From positions 64,674,694 through 64,738,693 of the forward strand of contig CM051520.1 in assembly GCA_028015205.1 (NCBI GenBank): a stretch of 64,000 nucleotides of DNA. Reading direction: 5' to 3'. This document shows, piece by piece, positions 1 through 9,129 of the stretch (positions are counted from its first letter, which is position 1; each line of letters opens with the position of its first letter). Source of the stretch: Mytilisepta virgata (Eukaryota; Mollusca; Bivalvia; Mytilida; Mytilidae). The notes beneath the pieces were generated by a model. That model had not been told where the DNA came from. It saw nothing but the letters and a program-made list of their open reading frames with translations, and made no database searches. The translations under genes were made by a program, and so were the position numbers.

Positions 1-120
1 TCTGACCAGCGCATGAAGGCTGGAATGCATGTGCGTCCGATAGCGTGGTCACTTTTGTATGTAGCTTGATAGTTGTTGGATGTTGCCACTGTTCACAAAA
101 CAATAAGAAAATGTCAATAA
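1..120 (+). repeat. Left inverted repeat of DIRS-like element
   Basis: Matches 3492-3609 in inverted orientation with scattered mismatches. Similarity stops abruptly on the inner side after TCTTATTG (minus-strand sense). The outer end coincides with the window edge and may extend beyond it. Confidence 0.75.
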
Positions 121-279
121 AAAGACGATATTTGAAGAATAGTAGACGGTGTCGGAAATGATTTTTTCATTGGAGTTAAATTTGTTTGACTGAGTTGGAC
201 GTACGATACAGAATCGCCAGAAAGGTATAGGCGTCTATATTTTCGTTAATTCTATATTATTAAATTAATTTAGCTTCGT

Positions 280-830
280 GTGCATAATGGTGCAATGGGT
301 TTGATTTTTGGTCATTCATTTGTTCATAGATTAGAGTCATTCACATTTAATAATAGAAGAATCGGTTGGTATATTTTGGGTTTTGACGGTACAAAAATCC
401 AAGTTGAGTTCGCCGGTTGTGGTGGTGGAACTCTACGCAAGTACCAAGATGTATTCACACAGTAGAATTTACAAATGTTGTATTAGATTTGAAGCCACAT
501 TCTGTTTTCCTTCAGATTGGTGGCAATGAATTGTCTAAGGAAAAGGATCCAGTTAAATTATCACGGGATATACATGTAGTATCGTTAAGCAAATTACATA
601 ATCACATTTTACGATACAAGTCACGTGATAATTGGTCAATTATTGGCGAGATATTTCGAAGGGCAGATTTATAATGATGAACGTTATGTTATCAACAAAC
701 AGCTGGAAACTTTTTCAAAGCATTATGGATTATGGAAAAATTCACGATCAATGTTACAACTGACACAGAAATTTCTAAGAATGATTTACATTAAAATTTA
801 TATTAAAATTGAATGTTTTTGGCACATTTT
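280..830 (+). pseudogene. SGNH-hydrolase-like domain remnant
   Basis: A decayed SGNH/GDSL-type esterase domain split over at least two frames. Frame 1 (from about 286) carries the block I-like GHSFVHRLESF with the presumptive nucleophile Ser. A frameshift near 460 leads to a second frame with KPHSVFLQIGGNELS, where the IGGN is the block III-like Asn, and then a third stretch (from about 625) with IIGQLLARYF. SGNH domains are known in some Ngaro/DIRS retroelements, which fits the neighbouring gag-like and RT remnants. Here it lies upstream of gag/RT, next to the left inverted repeat. It is not functional, given the stops and frameshifts. Confidence 0.6.
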
Positions 831-859
831 TTTTTATACATTACCAGGGTTGTGTCGTA

Positions 860-1080
860 TTATATTTGATACATCATAATGGTTGTGGCACATTATGTTT
901 ATATATCATAATGGTTGTGGCACATTGTCTTTTATTATATCGTAATGGTTGTGAGCCTAACAATATGATAGGCTTACTTTAAGTATTCCACAATTTCAAC
1001 AGGTTGTGCCACAAATGGAAGTTTAATATGGTTTCAATTTACCGTTATATTTAGTATAAATCTGGTTGTGGTACATAAAC
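860..1080. repeat. Imperfect short tandem repeat (ATGGTTGTGGCACAT)
   Basis: The motif ATCATAATGGTTGTGGCACA recurs at about 872, 904 and 939 (spacing 32 and 35 bases), and weaker GGTTGTG copies continue to about 1070. It lies inside the DIRS-like element and has no coding sense that I can see. Confidence 0.55.
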
Positions 1081-1830
1081 TGTACATTTCAAGGTTAAAT
1101 GCCTCATTATATTTATGTTTATTATTTAAAAGAAGGGTTATTATCCATCAATTACGCTATCATTACAAATAGTTTGACATTGTTAATTAGAAAACAATTT
1201 TTGCATATTATGTTAAGGGTATCAATATTCAGGTTATCAAACATGGTCTCTTAGTCTTTTGTACAATTTCTAATATTTCTGATATGAGGGATGCCAAAAC
1301 AAAGGACAAGAACAAAACCAACGGTGACCCTGACAGATTAAGGGAAAAGACCGAGCGGAAACGGAAAATACTGTCATTCCAAATATATCACAAACTGGAA
1401 TCGCAGAAAAAGGACCACACTCCCGGTGCCAGTTATAGATAACCATATACCGGCATCAAATAATGAAACCCCTCAGAGTTAGATACAGCCATCACCATCA
1501 GTGCGACAAATTGCTGCAGCTTTAATTGAGTATTTGAAGGAAAATGTTTTGCAATTGACAATCAATTCTGCAGCTGAGACTCATGTTTCAACCCAGCATT
1601 TACGTAGTCCAGTAGCAGGTAACAATGGTCCGTTATTACAGACTACTCAGTCATCGGGAGATCATCACGTTTTTCGCGAACAGTCTGTTATTTTAAGACG
1701 CCCATTATCAAGTGATCCGAATTTGTTTGGTGTTCATGTAGAAGAAAGAACATGACCGGTTTCAGGAAATATAAACTCAACAACTCTTAATTTAGATATT
1801 GATAATGACAATATGGGTAGTGCTGCTATG

Positions 1831-2245
1831 TATATGCTTAAAAACACATTACCATTATGGTTCCATATTTTTGAAAAACTTAGGACCCAAATCTGTTCTG
1901 ATCATTATCTTGATTTTTATTACTTACTACCAAATTTTAATGACACTGATAATGATGTCTATTTAAACATCTACTGTTAAAATATCAATAATGGCTAAAG
2001 GCAAACAATTGTTGTCCATCCATCACTGGACATGTGTTTTTGACATATTCATGTCTATTTACTATTTGCAGCACCTAGATTGTATACTTGCTCTGAAAAA
2101 TTATTGTTCGAATATTATGTCTTTGTCTAAACAGTTTGGTTTTCAAATTGCTAAAGCTTATGATGACAATTTTCGTAAAGTGTGCAAGATAATGAAGTTT
2201 GAGTGGACTGTAATAAATGATGATGTGCAGAGTTGCTTTTTATGA
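1831..2245 (+). pseudogene. gag-like / pre-RT segment of DIRS-like element
   Basis: Conceptual translation across at least one frameshift gives FYYLLPNFNDTDND, then a run from 1991 with KGKQLLSIHHWTCVFDIFMS and YCSNIMSLSKQFGFQIAKAYDDNFRK, ending in WTVINDDV. The spaced W..(F)DI(F/Y)..(I/V)Y, Y...I..L, YD.(N/E)FR and W..I/V pattern is typical of the pre-RT gag-like region in DIRS-group elements of aquatic animals. The short run at 1501-1755 upstream may belong to the same polyprotein but has no motif I recognise. Frameshifts make it non-functional. Confidence 0.5.
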
Positions 2246-2559
2246 GCAATTCAACCCAAATCAGTCTAACACAGCCTAGTCTAAAAACATTACGAGTACA
2301 GGAAACCCTCCCTTTCAGCGGAGGCCCCATCATCCTATCAGCAAATTTCCCTCTGGTTTCTGCTGGACCTACTGTAGAAAGGGGGCTGTTCCAGCAACAA
2401 TTGTAAACTCAAGCACCAGCGTGTGCAGTGTGCAAAAAAGCATGCAAAACTTATTTACAAAGAGTAGATTGCCAGCAAAACTACTAATACCAGTAAAACC
2501 AAATACACTAGAGCATTTTTTGAAAGTTTATGATAAAAATTAAAACTTAACTAGTTCTA

Positions 2560-3490
2560 GGCTTTACATTTGGGTTTAAAATAAATTCTAGTATTAAAAG
2601 GATTCTACTAAAAAAGGAAGTAGGCCAGTTTCGGTTTATACACGACCTGTCTTAACAAAAAGGGGACTCTGTTAATTTTTGTACTCCAGTTGAATTTACG
2701 TTCGTTTCTTATCAAAATATCGAAACAGTTATGGAGCTTGTGAAAGACCATGGTTTTAATTGCCTAATGGCTAAAGCCGATATTCAAGACGCGTTCCGCT
2801 TGATCCCTACTCACAAGTCAGAGTATCATTTATTAGGTTTTCACTGGGAAAATAAATTTTATCATGACGCTGCTTTGCCAATTGGAGCTTCTTCTTCCAG
2901 TCAGTTGTTTGAAAACTTTTCAACATCCTTACAATGGACATTAAATGTCAAATTTAAGATCCAAGGAGGTCTCATTTATTAGATGGTTTTTACTTTGTTG
3001 GAAAATCAGGAACTAACGAATGCTTTACTACATTGCACACCTTTTTTACTTTGTCTGAAACATTGGGGGTTCCTATAGAACACAACAGCCTACAACTTGT
3101 ATAACTATATATGGTATTGAGATTGACTCATCAGCGATGGTTGCCCGGCTATAAGATAGACAATTTACGTCATTGTTGGTTGATTTTAAAGTTAAAAATA
3201 AAGTATCACTGCAAGAACTGCAGTCACCTGTTGGTCTATTAAATTTTGCATGTAGTGTTATAATTTCAGGTCGTGCTTTTTAGCTAGGATTAATCGACTT
3301 GGTGTTAGGTCACAAGCATGGCATAAATATATCAGTCATTATAATGGAAAATCATGTTTTTTGTTTAGAAATTGGGTGTCATCTGACATTTTAAAGTTAT
3401 ATTCTGATGCAGCTGGTGTACATGGTGGTGTTTGGAAATCATTGGTCTGTTAGTGAGGTGACTTCTAAAATGAAAGAACTCTATATAGGG
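2560..3490 (+). pseudogene. Reverse transcriptase / RNase H remnant (DIRS type)
   Basis: The RT core in the 2731-2982 frame has LMAKADIQDAFRLIPTHKSE, then the YHLLGFHWENKFYHD and LPIGASSSSQLFENFS blocks, which are characteristic of DIRS/Ngaro RTs. Near 2970 the frame shifts and continues as HLLDGFYFVGK, where the family has an LDD catalytic box, so one Asp is replaced by Gly. Further on come LQELQSPVGLLNFAC and SGRAFLARI, the usual linker, then LYSDAAGVHGG, the first RNase H aspartate block (about 3390). The right inverted repeat starts inside the region where RNase H should continue. Several frameshifts and a lost catalytic Asp make it a pseudogene. Confidence 0.75.
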
Positions 3491-3491
3491 T

Positions 3492-3609
3492 TGGTTATTG
3501 AAATTTTCTTATTGTTTTGTGAATAATGGCAACATCTAACTGCTATCAAGCAACATACAAAAGTGACCACACTATCGGACGCACTTACATTCCATTCGCT
3601 GGTCAGTGA
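3492..3609 (-). repeat. Right inverted repeat of DIRS-like element
   Basis: Reverse-complement match to 1-120. Its outer edge ends at CGCTGGTCAG near 3607. It overlaps the point where RNase H coding should continue, so whether it is a true terminus is uncertain. Confidence 0.7.
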
Positions 3610-4403
3610 TTGGTCTACAATTGAATACATAACCAAACAAAATATATTATCTTAGTTATATCATTATTCCAAGAAATTTTTTTATAATAACTTATTGATT
3701 TGTAAAGTTGCAGCCAAAAACCATTTTATTTATAATAAAATGATTTTTTTGTCAGCCAAATTTTACTGTTGCCAATATAAAAAGAGTAATCTACAACTGG
3801 AAGACCAACTTAAAAACAGGCGAACAGAGAGACTAAAATTGAAATCCTGCTGAGCTGACAGACCTATACACTAATGAAGCTATCCAGCTAATTCTGTTTC
3901 ATCTAAAGAGTCTGAGTTCATTTGCCATAAACCAACTTCTAAATTTGTAAAGGCCGTTTATTCAAATAATTCTTTTTAAAATCAAGAATGACAACAAAAT
4001 GTAATAAACAGTATAATTTGATTAAATGACAATGTTTAAAAAAGGCGGGCAATTAAAAAACCGCCACAAATCCCCAGGCTGGGGATCCCCCACCGGATGA
4101 CTCCCGGAACCTTGGCAGTAACATTTAAATTATGCATGTACCCTAAAAAGTAGAGCAAGCCCTATTGACCTCTACACTTTGAACATTTTATCAATGAACT
4201 TGGGGTATACAATAACAACAACAATTGTTACAAACAATTTTGAAAGAAAAACTTTGTATATTCCTAAGTACCTACTACGCAAGGTAAAGATAATATGACA
4301 AAAACTAAATTAAAAAACAACTTATCAATAGTAAAGCAAGCCATGTTGACCTCTACCTTTTATATATGTTAAATTCAGTAGTGTTTTATAGTATACTGCA
4401 GGA
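3610..4403. other. Non-coding, contains a diverged direct repeat
   Basis: No coding region is supported. A stretch of about 32 bases with GCAAGCC..(A)TTGACCTCTAC occurs at about 4148 and again, diverged, at about 4329 (both preceded by AGTA-AG). It may be a non-coding end of the minus-strand recombinase element that follows. Confidence 0.4.
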
Positions 4404-5020
4404 TTAAGACCAACTCTTAAGTGATGCGTTAAAAAAGAAATGTGATACTAGAGTTCCACAAGGAAACTGAAATAATGATCCCGATCTGTGTTTTGAAACT
4501 TCTAAATACCTACACAAAGTTGTAACTGGGCACGGAATGTTATTTTGATTTATTGGGACAGAGATAGTTTTTGGTTGTAAATCACTGTGTTTGTAATTTG
4601 GTAGTGTTACAGTCATCTTCACCTTTATATTTTTCAAATTGTAAATTCGATATTTGTAACACTTTATCTCTTTCAGCTGCCTTTTTTACCGCTATTTCAC
4701 CAATACGCAAAAAAACAATAGTAAGCCAAAGTCATCATAGCCCTCAATAGCTATTGGTTGTAAGTGACAGTTATAACACACGGAATTGCTTGTATAAGTT
4801 TTAACAATATATCCAACATAATAGGTAATCTTGTATCAAACGATTTCCGCAAATTTTTAGTCCCCTTAAGGAACTTTTTAATGTAAAATGAATCAGTTTG
4901 GTTTTCAAGAAATTTCAGCTTGTAAAAATAGCTTATTGCTGAAATATAAGAAGCAATTGTGAATGGTAGGTAATTTAGAATAAAAAGAAATGATACAAAA
5001 TGTGCTATCATAACATAAGT
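4404..5020 (-). pseudogene. Tyrosine recombinase remnant of a DIRS-type element
   Basis: Minus-strand reading from about 5020 down gives an N-terminal SAM-like domain: FILNYLPFTIASYISAISYF, then SFYIKKFLKG and DTRLPIMLDILLKLIQAIP. After a stop near 4750 another frame continues with AMMTLAYYCFFRIGEIA. The FFRIGEI box is the first catalytic Arg block of tyrosine recombinases. A third piece at 4404-4637 holds VPINQNNIPCPVTTLCRYLE, the usual mid-catalytic segment. The C-terminal His-x-x-Arg and Tyr blocks are not visible, so it is truncated and frameshifted. DIRS/Ngaro elements use such enzymes to integrate. It runs opposite to the RT remnant at 2560-3490, so the two are either parts of different copies or one rearranged copy. 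Confidence 0.75.
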
Positions 5021-5696
5021 AGATGGTAAAACTGGTACCTCAGGAAAATGTGTTTTTGCAAGATGGTTGATAAATATCTAGCATCATGTTGTATGATACA
5101 ACCATTGCAGATGAAAGTGAAGCATGTAATAAATGTTGGTTGTGAAAAACAACACTTTGTGACAATATCTGACCCTCATTTAGAAGGAGCACTGCAGTTC
5201 CCACCATTCACAATCACTAAGTTCAAAACATAAAGAGGTCACTGGAAACATGTAGGTTAAAGAAGTACTTATCTATGTTAAATTTGCGGCGAAAAATATT
5301 GTTAGCATTGCCTCGGCTAATCATGATTAGGCCCGTTTGATTCTATTCCTCGTAACTTTTGCATTATGGTGTGCTTCCAAAATTATGACCACGAACCTAG
5401 CTAGCGAAAGTTTATCTGCAAGCATGTGGTGCGTTTTGTCTGAGTTGTTGATTTGTTTTGTTTATTATGTAAGTATTTTAAGGAGTGTTTACTTCCAAAA
5501 TACAACTCAAAAACAAAACAAAAAAATCAGCACCAATGTAAATATTGCTTCTATCCACTCTTTATGACCTTATATCTTTCGAAGAAACCCCCCAGTACTG
5601 TCTGGATACAGTTCTAATATATTTGAAAGTACATTTGGTTGTGCTGAAGATGTGTAAAATAAAACTAAACATTTTTGCACATAAATTTTATTAAGA

Positions 5697-5853
5697 AATA
5701 ATTCATTAGTGCCATGCTCTATGGTTATTTTAACATTGATAGGCGTTATATTTGTTTATATTTTACACCGATCGTTAGTGGGGTGTAAAATATTAACAAA
5801 TATAAGGCCTAACCATGTTAAAATAACCATAGAGCATGGCACAAATGAATTAT
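5697..5853. repeat. Long hairpin (~72 bp arms), MITE-like
   Basis: The left arm (about 5697-5769) pairs with the right arm (about 5780-5853). TAGTGCCATGCTCTATGGTT faces AACCATAGAGCATGGCAC, and TTTGTTTATATTTTACACC faces GGTGTAAAATATTAACAAA. The spacer is about 10 bases. No coding sequence is inside. A fold-back or MITE-type element is the likeliest origin; there is no clear target duplication. Confidence 0.8.
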
Positions 5854-6424
5854 TTCGATTCTTATAGGACGATATGCATCATTTCTGTAACTGAAGCGAA
5901 CGATATAAGGTGTTATATACGGGTAGCCATATCGATTTTAACAAGGCTAAAACTTTTACAGAAAAACGTAAAATGTCTTTATACAAACAAAACAAATCAG
6001 ACTTACATTTTTGTGAGATTTTAAATCAACTACCAGCGTTCCAGATCCTGTACAGCGTACGATTTTCCTGTTTTGACTTTTCGATTCGACTGTCATACCA
6101 TTTCACGTGACATTTATCGTTGTTGTATTTTGAGCTTTTTTAAATGTTTCCAAAGCGATATATGCAAGATATATTCAGTAAGATGGAAGAATATGACTTT
6201 GAAACTTTATTTTATTAACAAAATACAACAGTTTAGTAATTTCATGTGTGCTTCACGCTTCACGAAAACAACGCATTGTACGCATGTGTCAATAATAATT
6301 GTTCTAGATAGAACACGGTTGTGTTTCTATAGCGAAAACAGTTTTACTTATAAGAATTGTGGATTTTTGTTTCATTTTATAGTTAAATTAAAAATGTTCA
6401 AATAGTTTTTCTACTGATTTATTT

Positions 6425-6667
6425 GTGGCCTAGATAGTTCGTCATGACTACTATTGATCACTAGCCGGTCAACACTGGGGTTGTGAGTTCGAATCTCACC
6501 TGTGGCGGAGTGTGTTCGACTCCGATCTAAATTGACAAGGATTGCCATTTTTCCTACCGAAGGTCGGTGGTTCTCTCCGGGTACTCCGGCTTCCTCCACC
6601 AATAAAAACTGGCCGCCTCGAAATAGCTAGTTGTGCTGAAAACGCCTAAAACCTCAATTAAACAAAC
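6425..6667 (+). mobile_element. tRNA-derived SINE, copy 1 (5' truncated head)
   Basis: Closely matches the fuller copy at 54312-54579. It has the pol III B-box-like GTGAGTTCGAATCTCACC, then ATCTAAATTGACAAGGATTG, CTACCGAAGGT and TTCCTCCACCAATAAAAA, and ends in AAACAAACAAT. The A-box region is shortened compared with copy 2. Open frames across it are by-products. Confidence 0.8.
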
Positions 6668-6886
6668 AATAAAATTTTAGAATGGTCTTTAATGATGCTA
6701 TGACGATACTATGACTCTCATTACGTGATCCTCGTATCGGTTAGTAGAACACTTTTTTGACGAAGAGTGTCATGCATTTAAAAATGTACTATGATGACAA
6801 GGCATAATTCACGATGTAAATAATTGACGGTCATAAAATCAGAACTACATTCTGTCTAATCTGAACGGTGTATGTAGTGTATAAAG

Positions 6887-6940
6887 CATATAAAGCTGGC
6901 TTTGGAAATGTCTCAAGAGAATACTGGATCGGTAAAACTT
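6887..6940 (+). pseudogene. Relic of FReD exon 3 (third family member)
   Basis: About 45 bases match the 3' half of exon 3 of both FReD genes (reading KAGFGNVSREYWIG), followed by the GT splice donor. The similarity continues into intron sequence, TTTTTGTTTAAACAAAT here versus TTTTGTTTAAGCAAAT at about 30465. The 5' half of the exon is missing, and no exon 2, 4 or 5 lies nearby. It is the stub of a genomic (not retroposed) duplicate, broken and non-functional. Confidence 0.8.
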
Positions 6941-8686
6941 CTATTACTACATATACTAAATTGTTTTTGTTTAAACAAATGGTTAAAGGTTTTTAATGGG
7001 AGACAAAAACACATGGATACATTACCACGGTCACTGTCACTGAATATGAGCATGTTGAGGTTAATAAAATATATTTTTGCTTGCTAACTGAATTTAGAAT
7101 TTCAAGAATAGACTTGCTTCTTGTATTAGATAAATTATTTTTCAAATTCAAATAGGGTTTTACATTGATGTCACATCAGAAACCTATGGAGACATTTATA
7201 TCGCCGCCTACATGTAATATAGGATTGATACAATTTATTTGTGCTTGTTCACTTACATGTAATTATGAAAACGTTGGTATGACAAAATTCACCGATTTTT
7301 TACAGGTCTCTACAGCGTAAAAGATTATTGCGGTTTGTATTTTTTGCACAAAATATGTTGAGAAGAACGGCTATGAACGACAGGGAACATTGGTTTGTGT
7401 GAACTCACATAGGGCACGTCGGACACAAATCACCGATCAATCATAAAAATTTAAACAATAGAATGGTTTATCAAAAATGCAAATTGGAGGAACACATAAA
7501 ATATAGTGTTTTGACATGTACCTGTTAAAATTATTGACAACCGGAAATGAATACCAAAAAGACATTTCAGATTCGGGCGACGGGAAGGACTCTGTATGCT
7601 CTGCAGATCGTATGAGCCAGTAACCACAACAGTCATTTATAATTGTTTAGCGTCTGGTACTACTCCATTATCCAGAAAAAGCAACTACAGTTATAGTCGT
7701 TATAAAAAGAGACCAGTTTTCACTTTCAATTCGTCCAGTACAACACATAGTTCACTAGTAATTACAGATCCCGCAGTAGTTAGAATCCATTGATTTTTGG
7801 GAAATATTAGCATCAACACACTCAGTTGTTTCAAGAACTCGTTCGCCATCACCAGGATCCACCAAGCATTTCCAGCACCTGCAAGTGTTACACAATATTC
7901 AGCAAAGAGGTAGTCATCACTCATAACAGCTACAGATCGCCAGCTTTGTCAACAGGACTTCGAAATTTCATATGTAAGCAAACAGAATGTATTGTAAACT
8001 CAGAAACAGATGCATAACTCGACAGCATGAGAAAATAAATTACCTTCCTTAAAGCCAAGTATAACACTTCAGTTCCAAGGTTAATCAAAAATACAAGCAA
8101 CAAGCAAACAACTACTTGAGTAAAGAGATTCCCAACAGTTACAAAATCCTATTTTTGCGACATACTCGAAAAATACAAAGTAGACAAAGGACTCTTCAAG
8201 AAGCTTTCAGTGTAGTTTGTATATCCGGTCAATTTTGTTGTAGCAAATATCCTCTTTTCGAGCTGTATTATAGCTATGTATAGTGTGTAGGCCATAGTGA
8301 AAGACGTTTAGTAATTCGTGTGTGGGATATAATACTATATATAACATCCATAACAACAGCAAAATGGTGAACCAAACAGAAGAAGAATCGAATATATACT
8401 CGATAATATAAGTATCAGTTGTATATATTATGACAAATTCCATTTAAAATTTTTTTGTTTTACTTAGATTTTCATTTCAAGAGCTTAAATGTATTAAATA
8501 CACGTTTAAATGTATCATTTCAAACTTGTAGCTTTTTCCATGTTATTATCTTTACTAAATCATCGCAAATTTCGTGATTTCTTCTTGGCGCTACTTTAAT
8601 ATTAGTTACAGTTAACATTAACTCCAGTTTTAGTCTATTAAGCGAGATAAAGAGATTAAATCTGGAATACAACACCATATATGTTT
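6941..8686. other. Intergenic, no supported gene
   Basis: Only short overlapping frames on both strands and no recognisable domain. The stretch at about 8330-8430 (ATAACAACAGCAAAATGG and neighbouring AT-rich sequence) loosely resembles the 5' flank of FReD gene 1 at about 9000-9060, so it may be a decayed duplicate of that flank. Confidence 0.4.
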
Positions 8687-8737
8687 ATAAATTATTAAAA
8701 ACATATCTTATATCAAGATATGTTTTTAATAATTTAT
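8687..8737. repeat. Perfect 23-bp hairpin
   Basis: ATAAATTATTAAAAACATAT (start of left arm, 8687-8709) is followed by a 5-base loop and its exact reverse complement at 8715-8737. It is AT-rich with no U-tract terminator context, so it is probably a small fold-back repeat. Confidence 0.8.
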
Positions 8738-8950
8738 CAAGAACCCTTTCCTGCGAAAGTTTATTTCATATTACCCCAATTCAAAGCATTCGCATTGTAA
8801 AATAGATCGCTTTAATTTGATACTAGTTTTAATGCATGAGCGTAAAATTTTGAATAAGTTGTTACATTTATTTTTTATCTTGCATTTTAAGTGATAATTT
8901 TAGTGTGTAGAAAATAAGCGAAGAGGTAATTAATGTGAGAAAGCTCTTCA

Positions 8951-8987
8951 CACGTGATGAGAATCTTGCAGTGTAGGAATATACAAA
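8951..8987 (+). promoter_or_regulatory. Candidate promoter of FReD gene 1
   Basis: CACGTG at 8951 is followed by TTGCAGTGTAGGA and a TATA-like ATATACAAAG at 8979. The paralogue at 27585 has CACGTG at 27349, TTGCAATGCAGGAG and TATAATAAG at 27391. The ordered conservation between paralogues suggests an E-box plus core promoter. The ATG is about 145 bases downstream in gene 1 and about 190 in gene 2. Confidence 0.5.
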
Positions 8988-9129
8988 GTAGACGAGATAT
9001 TGGGTATCAAATATAATATCTATATCATCTATAACAGCAAAAGAGAGAAATAAACAGAGGACGACACACATGGGATAAAATCTGCAAAACTGTATAATTG
9101 ATAATTAAGTATAATTCTATAACTGAATT

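Larger units (their letters stand above)
1..3609 (+). mobile_element. Degenerate DIRS-type retroelement with inverted ends
   Basis: This is a tyrosine-recombinase-type (DIRS/Ngaro group) retroelement remnant. On the plus strand, in order, it has an SGNH-hydrolase-like segment, a gag-like segment and an RT/RNase H segment, all broken by frameshifts and stops. Bases 1-120 match the reverse complement of 3492-3609 closely, including the shared words GACCAGCG, GTGCGTCCGATAG and TTTTGTATGT. Inverted ends are known for DIRS elements. The left end lies at the window edge, so no target-site duplication can be read. A recombinase remnant of the same group lies just outside, on the minus strand at 4404-5011. 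One alternative is that the right-hand copy is partly RNase H coding sequence and that the inversion reflects a rearrangement rather than true termini. Confidence 0.65.

Noticed and set aside
5048..5233. 61-codon frame next to the recombinase remnant
   Set aside because: Reads somewhat protein-like, but no motif and no frame continuity with the minus-strand recombinase; left unassigned.
6411..6602. Minus-strand open frame of 63 codons
   Set aside because: It lies wholly within the antisense of the SINE at 6425-6667.
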